This document shows, piece by piece, positions 44,365 to 56,200 of a stretch of DNA of 64,000 bases. Source of the stretch: Diospyros lotus (taxonomy: Eukaryota; Streptophyta; Magnoliopsida; Ericales; Ebenaceae); the NCBI RefSeq assembly GCF_014633365.1, contig NC_068340.1, forward strand, positions 41,812,328 through 41,876,327, given 5' to 3'. The stretch's first letter is position 1; each line of letters starts with the position of its first letter. The notes under the pieces were generated by a model. The model saw only the letters and a program-made list of their open reading frames with translations, made no database searches and was not told where the DNA came from. Made by a program: the position numbers and the translations under genes.

Positions 44365-46064
44365 AAATGAAAATATCTTCTGGGCTCATGAAACTGAAAC
44401 TCTTCTCTCTTATTTTGCTCTTGAATTTCCCAAAACCTGTAGCTTCATAAATGTCAATATACTTAATAGAAATCATATCGGTGTTAGGTTTGCCTGAAAG
44501 ATTGATAAATGAACAGAAATCATAAATAAAAAAAAAAAAACCAAGTAATTTCTTCTTTTTCTAATTTCCATGTTCAGCTGATTTGTCCATTTTGAACATT
44601 CTGGCTGAAATCAGACAGAGAAAGCGGTAAATAAATCGAATCCTGATCTTTCTGTTCTGAATTGGGGCTTAAGGAGATCATTATTGATTCTTTTTTGGGT
44701 GGATGAATGACAAAGTAAAATGGGAAAGGGTTAGTATCTTGTGTTCTTTATGAACTTGTTTTTTCTGGCAAGTATCTGTAACACTATTAGATTTGATCAC
44801 AATGGGAGCTTAAACAGTAGTTAACATTATTGATTATCCTGGCAAGTTCTTCTTTGACATTTCTTTTCATCAGTTTGTGGAAAATCAACTTAATCTGTCG
44901 CAGGGTGAAAGAAGTTGCCTTCAAGAAACAAGATTTGAGCTCGAGGCCAACAACAGGATGACAAGATGGATCCGACGATTATGGTTGCACTGATTCAGGC
45001 TATTAGTCTTCTGTGTTCAACTGTTATGCAAGGTCCCTCCATGACACTTAAGCTTATATGAGCTACACTTAAACATCCTGGAGTTAGTTTTGGTTCTGTA
45101 ATGGTCTTCTTTTAAAAAAAGAAGAAAAAAGGGACCGAGCTCGGTGGGCCCGATTTACCAGGGACTGTGGGCCAAGCCCACCGAGCCCGACCTGCTAGGC
45201 CCTGTGGGCTAAGGGCCTGGCTCAGCCTTCTAGCCCACGAGCTGACCCGGCCCCCCTGTAAGGGGGCCGTGGGCCAGGCTCTACCCACGGCAAAAAGGGC
45301 CCGACCCCTCTTATGGGGCTGTGGGCCGAGCCCTACCCCGGCAAAAAGGGCCTGGCCCGACCCTTTTAATAAATGGGCCAGGCCGGCCCGTTTAAAAAGC
45401 TTGTGGGCTGGGCTGACCCTTTTGACATTTCTAGTGGTATGTTAATCCGAAGTTTTCTTTGTATTGAGAATATCAAGTGAAGTAGAGTAAGAAAATTTGA
45501 AACGATCGACATAAATATTTATATGGTTAGATCATTAGATGTGATTTACATCACTGAAAGAGGCGGATCAATGTACTATATGGAAGAAATTGAGCGGATA
45601 CAAGAATTTCTGATCTCACAAAACGCCCAAGCTGAATACGCCCTTTCTCTTCTCTCAGTAACTGTCAAAAACAAGAGCAAGAAACGGAATACATAAAACT
45701 AAAAAAGAGCCCAGATTTGAACTATTCCATACCACAACCCTCCTCTTCCATCGCTGCTCCCCAGTAAAATTTCCATTTGGGTCTCCTCTCAAATTATTTG
45801 AGTTGGGTCTAACTTTCATGCATACCCAAAATAAAAAATCAAGATATATTATTATTATTATTATTATTTTGGCAGGTAAAGCTGACAAAAAAATACAGCT
45901 CAGACCCGAATCTATGATGGAATATAAGTCACTTTGAGGAGAAGGCTAAGGAACTGAAGCAAGAAGGGAAGGGGATACGGAGGAGAGAGGACGAAGCAAT
46001 CAACTCTTATGAAAGGCATGTTCAAGCACTCATGCCACTGCATGGCATTGCCTCTATCTATCTC
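44365..46064 (+). pseudogene. Family copy 5, 5' part (interrupted)
   Basis: Leader-intron sequence from 44,365, then exon 1 at ATG 44,966 to 45,032 (67 nt, phase 1, MDPTIMVALIQAISLL start), almost identical to copy 4. At about 45,110 the intron is replaced by a GC-rich repeat and other foreign DNA; linker exons a and b are missing. Exon c resumes after ttggcag at 45,876 but reaches an in-frame TGA within about 20 codons. At 46,064 it is cut by a copia insertion. Not functional. Confidence 0.7.
45115..45430. repeat. GC-rich degenerate repeat (gggcc-type)
   Basis: Base composition changes abruptly to runs such as ccgtgggccaggct and gggcctggcccgaccc. Long frames result from composition only. 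A diverged counterpart lies at 50,250-50,430. Probably part of a non-autonomous plant transposon; class not determined. Confidence 0.5.
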
Positions 46065-46278
46065 TGTTAAAATATGGGAAAAGAATATTGTTGTCTCTGT
46101 CTCTTTTATAGTGTGTTCCTTTGGCCAAATGCCCAGATCTATATACAGAGGATACGAGCCAAAAACTTCTAAAAATATAGCCTCTAATTTTCTAAAGATA
46201 ACTCCTACTAAGAATATCCTAATCTTCTAAAGACAACTAAAGAATATTGACTATATTTGGCAACATTATCATCTAATA
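46065..46278 (-). repeat. 3' LTR of the short copia
   Basis: 214 bp, tgttaaaatatg to tcatctaata; pairs with 49,055-49,267. Confidence 0.9.
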
Positions 46279-46623
46279 CTCCCCATTAAGTTGGTGCATA
46301 AAGATCTTGAATGCCCAACTTGCCAAGGAAATAATCAAATTGTCGCTTCTCTAATGCCTTTGTAAAAATGTCAGCAAGGTGCTCAAAAGTATGCACGTAA
46401 GCAGTGGCTATATGATCGGACTGTATTGCATCATGCACAAAATGACAACTTCTATATGTTTCGTGCGTTCATAAAAGACAAGGTTTGGAGCGATGTGAAG
46501 CGCAGCCTGATTGTCACAATAAAGTCACATGGGTTGTGAATGTACAACTCCAAGGGTCAACAATAAACCTTTCAACTCACAGCTAGTGGTCACCATAAAA
46601 CAATACTCAACCTCTGCAGAAGA

Positions 46624-47820
46624 TCAAGATATGACAAGTTGTTTTTTCGTTTTCCAAGAAATGGGTGAATTACCCAACAACGCAAAATAGTTGGTGATAT
46701 ATCGTTGAGTCAAAGGACAACTGGCCCAGTCAGAATCACAGTGTGCATACAGGCAAAGATCACTATTAGCACGAAGGAGAATGCCTTGCCCCATATGGCC
46801 TTTCAAGTATCGAACCACACGAAGAGCCGCCTCCCAATGTTCCACATGCGAGCTTTGCATAAATTGAGCCAAAATATGCACACAATAAGATAGCTCAAGA
46901 CGAGTGATAGTTAAATAGATTAAGCGACCCACAAGTCGCCATAAGGCTCCGGATCCTTTATCACATCGCCATCACAAAGAGCTAACTAATGATTTTGTTC
47001 CAATGGAAATCCAACAAGTTTAGCACCCAATAAACCTGCCTCAGAGATAATATCCAATGCATATTTACGTTGGCACAAGTAGATACCTTCAGAACTTCGG
47101 GCTACTTCAATACCCAAAAAATACTTTAACTCACCTAAGTCCTTCATATAGAAACACTTACTCAAATAATCTTTGAATTTCTGAACAACAGGATGATCAT
47201 TTCTAGAAATAATCAAATCATCGACATAGACGAGCACATGCAAATGAACACCGTTTCGTTGAAAAATGAATAGAGAATAATTCGAATAAGATTGTTGAAA
47301 GCCATAACTTTTCAACGCCGAAGCTAGTTTAGAAAACCAATTTCGAGGTACTTGTCGCAAACCATAGAGGGATTTTTGCAACTTGCATACCTTACTAGGA
47401 GGATGACAAGCAAAGCCTGGGGGTAATCGCATATACACTTCCTCAGCGAGGTCACCATATAAGAATGCATCATGCACATCCATCTGATGCAACTCCCAAT
47501 GCTTAGCAGTTGCGACAACAAGAAATGTCTGAACAGTAACCATCTTAGCCACCGGTGCAAACGTTTCATTGTAATCTATACCTTCAATCTAATTATTTTC
47601 AAGAATCACCAAGCGATCCTTAAATTACTCTGTCGACCCATCTGAATTGTATTTAATTCGGTAGACCCATTTGCATCCAATTGCCTTCTTCCCGGGTGGC
47701 AAAATCTCTATCGTCTAGGTTTCATTATTCTCAAAAGCCTGTATTTCCTGGTGCATAGCCTGTCTCCATTGTTCGTCTTTCATTGCTTTAGAAAATATAT
47801 TGGGCTCACTTCCTGTAGCA
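46624..47820 (-). pseudogene. Copia RT-RNase H remnant
   Basis: Minus 47,820-46,986 encodes the RT with the priming region (WELHQMDVHDAFLYGDLAEE), SLYGLRQVPRNWFSKL and the catalytic YVDDLII. The first part is broken by stops near 47,580-47,720. RNase H follows at 46,932-46,624 (RYLKGHMGQGILL, YAHCDSDWASC) in a different frame. Good copia signature but no continuous polyprotein. Confidence 0.85.
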
Positions 47821-47878
47821 ATAGCTACCAAGAAACATTTGTGTCGCAAGGAAAATTTATCACAATTCACATAATGCA

Positions 47879-48084
47879 CTATAGGATAGTATAAACAAGG
47901 ATAAGAAAATATGTTTCTCTATTTCTTAAGATACATTATACGTTGATTCTCATTTTCTCTTTATAGAATAAGAGAATAATACAAAAGGAAAATAATAAAA
48001 AGGACAGATGAATATACACAGAATATACATAGTCTCTGAAATATACAAAGAATATTCTATATTCAAAATACTTCTATTTCTACA
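47879..48084 (-). repeat. Putative LTR fragment of a second copia inside the element
   Basis: On the minus strand, CTTGAGGGAGGAA is followed by TGTAGAAATAGAAG at 48,084, which looks like a polypurine tract plus LTR start. It is AT-rich and non-coding to about 47,879 and stands where protease-integrase should be. The inner end is uncertain. Confidence 0.4.
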
Positions 48085-48119
48085 TTCCTCCCTCAAGCTG
48101 GCTTGAAGATATCTTTCAT

Positions 48120-48990
48120 GGTAAGCTTGCTTACAAGTTTCTTGGACGATCACCCCACTAATCTAGATAGCCAATGATCTGAAAACAATTGTCAGCATCA
48201 TAACCAAGATGCCCACAATGCATGCAAGTTGCATTCTTATCTTTTGAATCTACACTGCTCCCTCGTCCTTCTAACTTGGCTTGAATGGCAAAGCTTATCG
48301 GGTCTCCTCGGTCCTCCTTTCCACGAGCTATACTTCGATGTCATTCTTCTTGCACGATCATGGAATTTACCCTATTCATGTTAGGGATTGGTTCCATACT
48401 CAAGATATTGGATCGTACCATGGCATACACAGAATCATCGAGTCCCATCAAAAACTAATGAACCCTTTCCTCTTCTCGTTTTCTTTCAAGTTGTCCTGCA
48501 CTATTGCACTTACATCCTGTGCATTGGCATATAGGGATCTGATCATAATTTGCGAGTTCATCCCACATCATCTTCAATCTCCCATAATACGCCACAATTG
48601 CATGTCCTTTTTGTTTACATCCAGCAAGATCAGATTTCAACTATTGGACACAAGGTTCATTCCTAATGGAAAATCTCTGTCTAAGATTTTCTCACAAGTC
48701 CTTCACGTTCTCTGTGTGGGTGATGGTAGAACGAAGCATCGATTTGATGGTATTGAACATCCATGCCACAAGCATAGAATTTACCATCCACCAATCTTCG
48801 ATTTCAAGTGAATCGTCAGTGGGTTTGAGCAAAGTGCCATCAACAAATCCAAGCTTCTTATTGGCCTGGAGTGTGGTGCACATAGCTCACGCCCACTCAT
48901 CATAATTATTTCCCTTAAATTGGACATGAGTTAGTATCGTACCTAGACTATCCAATGGGTGCAGAAAGTATGATGAAATCGTTGTCTCCT
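48120..48990 (-). pseudogene. Copia gag remnant
   Basis: Minus strand gag-like sequence includes TNPTDDSLEIEDWW-like and MLRSTITHTENVKDL pieces (48,883-48,692) and HAIVAYYGRLKMMWDEL (about 48,610). A knuckle at about 48,190-48,240 reads CMHCGHLGYDADNC, with tyrosine in place of the metal-binding histidine. Frames are broken. Confidence 0.65.
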
Positions 48991-49054
48991 TCTGATCGTC
49001 GGCCATGGTCAGTTTCTCTCTAGGGTTTTCTTGATCCAAATCGCTTTAATACCA

Positions 49055-49267
49055 TGTTAAGATATGGTAAAAGAATATTGTTGTCTCTGTCTCTTTTCTA
49101 TGTGTTCCTTTGGCCAAATGCCCAGATCTCTATATAGAGGATACAATCCAAAAACTTCTAAAAATGTAATCTCTAACTTTCTAAAGATAACTCCTATTAA
49201 GAATATCCTAATCTTCTAAAGACAACTAAAGAATATTGACTATATTCAGCAACATTATCATCTAATA
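49055..49267 (-). repeat. 5' LTR of the short copia
   Basis: 213 bp; differs from the left LTR at a modest number of sites. Confidence 0.9.
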
Positions 49268-49612
49268 ATCTCCAGCTAAGTTACCCCCGCAGTAGCTTGT
49301 GGCTCTCGATCATGATGATAATTGTCTTCTTCTTTGCCTTCAGGGTTGCCTTTATGACCAAGCTTGAGATAATATCTCAGTCGACTGGGGACCTCAGGAA
49401 AAGACAGAAAGATTTGCAGAAGCAAGTCACAGCTTTTAGAGCCTCACCTCACAAGGCGGGATCATTCGGGGAGCTTTCGGATTGGATGGATGGGCAAGCT
49501 GCAGGGCTGGAGCAGGCCAACTCATCGGCGCTTCTCCCTCTCCCAGCTTGTGCAGTTGCATATGAACTTTGTTTCCTTGTGCTCGCTCACCTCTACGCAC
49601 CTCCACGGTAGG
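49268..49612 (+). pseudogene. Family copy 5, 3' part
   Basis: Exon c resumes after the copia (ctccagctaagttac) and continues the hairpin (MIIVFFFAFRVAFMTKLE), the coiled coil (SQSTGDLRKRQKDLQKQVTA) and a C-terminal hydrophobic segment near LPACAVAYELCFLVLAHLY, ending at TAG 49,610-49,612. It corresponds to 12,630-12,970 of copy 1 with a short internal deletion near 49,510. Confidence 0.7.
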
Positions 49613-50607
49613 ATACCCCTTTTTCTCTCTCTCTCTGTAACCAATGATAAAAATATCATGACTTAAATCATTTAATTAATTAATAAAAAAATTAAATAAT
49701 AAAAATTAAATATAATAAATGTAACTTAAATTTAAAAATAAAATACCTTTATTATTATTTAGATAATAAGACAATAATTAATATTAGTTATATAAAGAGA
49801 TTCAATAGGTCTTGTGAGCTTGATGGTCCAACTTACTATTTATAAATTGTCATGTTAAATGTAACATTTTTAAGCCCATGATCCAACCAAACTAAGAGGT
49901 TTGCTCAATTAGGACCGTGGGTTTGGCCCCTTGAACTCGATCAAGATTCAATTTTAAAAAAAAATAAAATTATAAATAATTAAATTTTAAATTTGAATAG
50001 TTGATATTTAATTTAATAACTCTAATATTTTAAAAATTATATAGAGTGTCACAAATTCACATTAATGTCAATTAATAAATTTCAAGTAATTTATATCTCA
50101 TACACAAAAATTCATAATTATTTTAAAAAATTTAAATATATAAATAAGTATGTATCTCGCACACAATTGTTAGAGTTTGAATTTGAAATAATTTTTATAA
50201 TTTTAAATATTTATAAAATTTAATACCATTGGAATTGTAAAATATTAACGGGTCGGACTTCTGCTAAGTTCGAGCCGTTAAAGCGGGCTGGGCTTGGCTC
50301 GACTCAAGAGCTCGACAAGTTGGACTGGGCTGGCTCCACTTGTTCCATGCAAGCTCACGGCACGGGACAAGCAAGGCTTTGTTTTCCCCATGAACGAGTT
50401 GAGTCGGGCCGACCCAACCCGTTTGATATTATTAATTTATTTATATGTACTGATTCTCTTGGGATTATTGAATGAATTGTGAGATCTGATTTGAGTTAAT
50501 TAGGATGATGCTACACTACAGGGGTGTCTGTTAAAAGTAAGGGCTGGGATTAAGGGCACTGCCCGGAGGAGGGGCACTGTGAGAAGATTTAAGAAGTTGG
50601 ATTTTTA

Positions 50608-50645
<38 letters not shown>

Positions 50646-51300
50646 CGATCAGTTCATTCATTAACCAAAAAATGTTTTATATTTAAATGAATTGTATCCT
50701 ATAAAGCTATCAAATAGGATCTAAATCTATATTTTTATCTTTGTATTTTATGATTTTTTGTGTGATTATTTTATTTTTTTTATTTTAATTACACTTTTAA
50801 ATTTAATTTTTGAGTCAATTTAATCTTTATATTTTAATTTTTTTAATCATTTTAATTATATCTTTAGACCTATATTTTTAATCAATTTAAGTTTTGCATT
50901 TTAACTTTTTTTAATATGATAATTTAATTTTTTCGTTATTTCAATTATATATCTAAATTAATATTTTAAAATTAATTTAATTTAAATATTTTTATATATA
51001 AAAAGGTAAAGTAAAATAATAAAATATACATCATATTTATTTATATTAAAATTTTAAAAAATAAAATTAATAATAATATAATTAAAACAAAATAAAAATT
51101 TTGAGAACATGCAGCCAGCCACAGCCACAGCCACAGCCACAAAATGAAATAGGGGCCCATTCAAGAAGCCATGGTCCGTCCTCCCTCCCATCTCCCTCTA
51201 GAATTATTATCTACTGCAACGACTGAGATCCTCCTGATCTTACCGTAAACGTACTTGCCAACAATATTTTGCCACGTCGTCCAAAGTACGAGGAAGTGAG
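49613..51300. other. AT-rich intergenic DNA with repeats
   Basis: Contains a GC-richer gggctgggcttggctcgac-type patch at 50,250-50,430 related to 45,115-45,430, a (TA)n tract at 50,611-50,642 and a CAGCCA/CAGCCACAG tract at 51,112-51,140. No gene seen. Confidence 0.5.
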
Positions 51301-53267
51301 ATTGCCTGCGATACACTGAAGAGGGAAATTCAACGCACTGTCAACTCTTAAATTAATACTTCTCGAAATACATCAATTTAAATATATAGAATCAAATTAC
51401 CTTTAATTCAAACTATAATTATATTTTTAATTTAAATTGTAAAAAATAAATAAAATAATTGACATCAAATAATAATAATAAATATATATATTTAAATAAT
51501 TTTTTTTATTAAATATGATGTGATTTCAAATGCAATCCCGTTAATCAAATTTAATTTATCACGTGATATTAATTTGACTAATTTTAAAATAATCATTCTT
51601 ATGTTATTTTTAATACTCGTGCTTTTAATTATATTAAGAGAGATAAATAATAGATTGGGCATTTGGGTTTTGTACAAGAAAATGATCGAATTCATAATTT
51701 ATTAAATTAATACCAACATATTATTTATCTGACCACTCAAACTATGTTTAGAGATTAATTTGATCAATCATTCACTTAACGTCAATATTTACGTGTCACA
51801 ACATATGAAACATCCCAGCAGCCTCAGTCCCAATCAAATTTTTAATCTAAACACAGGACGAATTTCGATCCCAATATAATTAGAAGTAAGGTCAATTCAA
51901 TCCATTTTAACCCGAATGAACATTCACGACAATAATAAAAACAAAAATTAAGCATTTTAACAATTTTTTTATTAAAAAAAAAAAAGTGAGTCTTCCCCAA
52001 GTCTCCAACTACTGCTTTTGTTGTCGTTAGTACTAAAGAAAATCCATATTGAGGATAGTAATTATTGAACTCCACGAGTATCCAGTGGACGATCAACATC
52101 TCTTTTAGGTGGAGTAACAGCTGGGATGATGGAGGAAGCAGCCCCAAAAGTGGGCCCCAACACCTCCCAGAACAGTACATATTCCCTTCCCTTTCTTATA
52201 TAGACATATGCAATGTGCATGTGTTATAGTCTCATATAGTATCATCTCTATCCAGACAGTGAATAACCAGTGACGGCACTCTGCCCGCAAGCTTTGCCTG
52301 TCTTTGTTCTCCAAAAATAATACCCAACAAATGGACGAATGTTTCAAGGATCAGGCTGTTTTGAAATTTCGTAGCACGGTTGGTTGTGGGATGGTAGATT
52401 GGTACCCAAGGCTGTTTTGAAATTTCCCCAAATCCATTTTAAAAATCAAATTTTTTGTGGGTTAGTTTCCCAATGTCTCTTTCTCTCCCCCCTTTCCCTG
52501 TAACAATTTTGTTTGGTTTTTTTATTTATTTTTTGGGTTGATTGAGTGCTTCTGCAGGTTCCTTTCTTCTTCTCTGCTGATCTGATACTTTTTTAAATCA
52601 GGTGAATATCAACGGCGCATGTGTCTCTCTGCATGCCTTTTCCTTCTTCTCTGATGATACACCTCATTTCCAACTCCTCTTTCTCTTGCCGATTTTAAGC
52701 TTTCTGAAACTGAAACTGCAATGGCTTCGAGTCTTTCCTTTGGGCTTTCTGTTATGCTTTCCAAGCATTACAGTCCAAAATTTGTAGGGTTTGTTTGGCT
52801 GATCCTTCAGATTATAAGTCCACAGTTTTTCCTAAAAAAGACTGCATGAATGTTAAATTTTTTTCCTATCCAGTGTCCATAATAACAATTATTATTGCTT
52901 GATGATTACTTCTCTCTCTCTCTTTTATTGATGCTTTGATCAATATTGCGGCAATCAATTCTGAATGGACTTCTCATTATTTTGCAGTTGGAAAGAAGAC
53001 ACAAGAGGACCACCTAACCGTTGAAAGTTCTTACTGAGTAAGTGGTTGGTGGAGATTGAAAGTAGTCTGTGATTTTGCTTCTTTATTGAACAGTAACCTT
53101 TCTCAAGCTCTCTGGTTTCTGGGTTTTCCCTGAAATGGGTCTCGTTTTGATGGTGGGGCAAAGGGGAAATCACCAAAATTCCATGTGATTGCAGTAAAAA
53201 GTTGGTTGGGAAAGCATGGGACTGGGATATTAATGGCCAAAAAGCTCTCTCCTTTTCCTTGAAATTT
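51301..53267. other. Intergenic DNA, promoter and 5' UTR of the fucosyltransferase-like gene
   Basis: 51,301-52,190 is AT-rich with no gene. A TATA-like tatataga lies near 52,198. Possible UTR exons end at caggtgaata (52,602) and lie at about 52,988-53,037 (between ttttgcag and gagtaagt). These are weak calls from splice motifs only. Confidence 0.35.
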
Positions 53268-56200
53268 ATGAGCAAATTTGGAACAGAAATGGAGGCTTCG
53301 AATCAGAAGTCTCTTGAAAGAGTCGTCTCACAGAGAGCTCTGCAAATGGGGAGCTCATTTTCATGCCAGATTTGTGTGGTTGGTTTCCTTTGCGGCGTTT
53401 GTCTTACAACACTGCTTCTGGCTGCCCTTACTTCTTTGGGTACCGTTGAGTTTGGTGGGATTTCATTTTCCACTGGAATTAGTCCATGGAATTCAAGCTC
53501 AGATATAATTAGTAAGTGCATTTTCGTCGCTCAGATGTAATTTGTTCATATTCTTTTGGCCATTAAAAGTTAATTTAATGCCTTCAGTGTTCAATTTCGT
53601 GGTGGCTGTTTTCCATTGATCAGTAAGATTGAGTGTTATCCCGTTTTCTGTGTTCTTGTCAGATGTTCATTCCTGGAACAAGCAGAATGACCAGAGTTCT
53701 TGCTTTAGCCACTTTTGATTGATTTTATTGTCTAGACAACTGTAAAAAAGATAGAATTATTTCAGAGTCTATGGAAAATATTAAAATCTTTCTGTTATAA
53801 TATTCAAGATCGAATGACATTTCTTGGGGAACTTTTACATCGATGCCCGGTCAAACTTTAGCTGCTAATGCATGAACCCTACATTGATAATGAGAGTCAT
53901 CAAGAAGTGTATTTGAAGTAACCTAAAGAGTGTTTTACTTCTAAGCTAAATTTCATTATATGCTCCTATTTTTGGTTTGACTAAAGTTGCTAAAATCATG
54001 GTGTTGTTTAATCACTTTATCCAGCTCCACTCAACCAAGTGGCTTCCAGATGAAGCAAGTCATTCAGATTTATCTTTCTTATAGAAACGCCCCGAAAGAT
54101 ATAATAAAGTAGCACGAAAAGAACAAGGAAGATTAAACAAGAAGTCTAGATTGGCCATTTGACTTTGAGTTAAAAAAAACTGCAGTGTTTTGGTTTCTGC
54201 TGCTGGGAATTACTAGCCTTGGGAAGGGAATCAAATTTTATACAACTGAAACTTGAGATTTTGAAGAACTCCAATGTATACGTATATATATGTATATGTA
54301 AAGATCTATATATTTAGCAAGGGGCAAACCTGTAGTCTACAAGTAGAGGTTTGTTCGGACTTTTTGTATCTTATCAACACATTGGATTTATAGAACCAAC
54401 ATGTCATAGAGCTTTGGCCTTTTGGGTTTCACTGATGCTTCAGAATGCGCATAAACCTTCCCTGATTATGATCTATAATCTTTACAGTTAGCGTGTAAAC
54501 CTTGGGGGATCTTTGAAGAAAATTCAGTTCATTTTTTAATAGGATAATACCTTTATCAATAGTTGAATGGTGCCCCCCTTTCACTGGTAGATTAACCTTG
54601 TGTTGAATATTTATAGTCATTCCGATAAAAGGAATTACCTATCTAAATTCAAGAAAATTTGGTAATAGCATGGCCCAGATGGTGATTGTTGGAAAAAAAC
54701 CTTAAACCACCATTTTCTCATCAAGCACTTGCATCCATCACTATAGCTACAACCTTTCTCGTTAGCATTCCTAAACCCTTGCACTTCTCTCATTGTTGCA
54801 GATATGGTTAAACATGGAGACTGCAATCTTAAATCTAAAGAAATAGAGAGGACGATGCATTCACGTGAAACTGTTGACCATAACATTGATGAAAGAGTTT
54901 CTTTCTTGTACTCAGCTTGGAGTTCTTTATTAAATAATGCAATGAATAGTGAAGGTGAGCTGCTGCAGGGTGTTAGACTGAGCAGACATAATGTGCCAAA
55001 AGCACCTCACTTGGAGAACTGCAAATTGAATGCACAAGTAAACAAGCGGCTTGATAGACATATTGAGAACGATACTTTCCCTCCTTGGACATTGTGGAAG
55101 GGGTTCTTAGACACATACCTGTTGTCAACAACAGATGAGCAGCTGAAGTACTATCGACATCAAACCATATCTGAAGGAGCTTATCCTCCCTGGGTATGTT
55201 TCCCTAATAGCAACCAAAAGAATCTATAAGAATTCTTGGTTCATTATCAGATTTATTTCTTTGATTAAATTTTGAAGGCTGCATCATATCTGTGGATGGT
55301 TGATCTATTTCTCTATAAATGAATGACCTAGTTATTGTGGTAAATTGTTGATCGAGTATTATCAGAATGCTGAATTTTTTTTTTTTTTTTTTCTTTCCCA
55401 AAATATGCCAAACTTCCATGTTTTCATTCTATGAAAATCTTGGTTTGGACAATTGTTTTACAGATAACAGGATCAGATGAAGAAAATTATCCCTTTACTA
55501 GGAAAGTACAGCGAGATATATGGCTCCATCAGCATCCCCTGAACTGTAGTGATCCTAATGTGAGGTTTCTTGTGGCTGATTGGGAGAGACTACCAGGCTT
55601 CGGCATTGGAGCCCAGATTGCTGCAATGTCTGGGCTTCTTGCAATTGCAATTAATGAGAAAAGGGTTCTTGTTACAAATTACTTTAACCGGGCTGACCAT
55701 GATGGGTGCAGAGGTATTACTTGCAACATTCATCCATAGGCAGCTGTATTTTTCTCAAATCTATTGATGTTGCCTTTGGTTTTCTTGTGATCTTATGTTA
55801 TAAATCCTAATTGTGAACTGAAGGGATCATACACTATAATCACCTGCCCCTCTTAGACAAGGGATCTGGGTACAAAATCATAGCCCCGTGAGTCCCTTAA
55901 CACTGGATTTGGTGATGATATCTTCATTTGTTCACAAGATTTGAGATTTTTAGTGGACCTGTTGTGATACTGAAGGATCCATTCTTTAAGTAAATGCATG
56001 GATTATTCAGTTGCATGGTATTCTAGTTAAATTATCTAATTTGAAGTAAAGAGTAATAGCAATGAAAAATCGTTTCCAGTACTGGTAATTTATTTTCTCC
56101 ATCTCTTGTTGTGTTGTAGGGCCATTACGCTCTAGCTGGTCTTGTTACTTCTATCCAGAAACCTCCCAAGAATGCCAAGAGCGTGCGTTGCAGTTAATGG

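Larger units (their letters stand above)
46065..49267 (-). mobile_element. Short Ty1/copia element inserted in copy 5
   Basis: 3,203 bp with LTRs of 214 and 213 bp and a perfect target duplication atctc (46,060-46,064 and 49,268-49,272). Antisense orientation: the primer-binding site on the minus strand (TGGTATTAAAGC) adjoins the right LTR and the polypurine tract (TTAATGGGGAG) adjoins the left LTR. Gag, RT and RNase H remnants are present; protease and integrase are absent. It splits exon c of family copy 5 inside the membrane-hairpin coding region. Confidence 0.9.

Noticed and set aside
45167..45445. 92-codon Ala/Arg/Pro-rich frame
   Set aside because: Produced by a GC-rich degenerate repeat; no conserved domain and no splice context.
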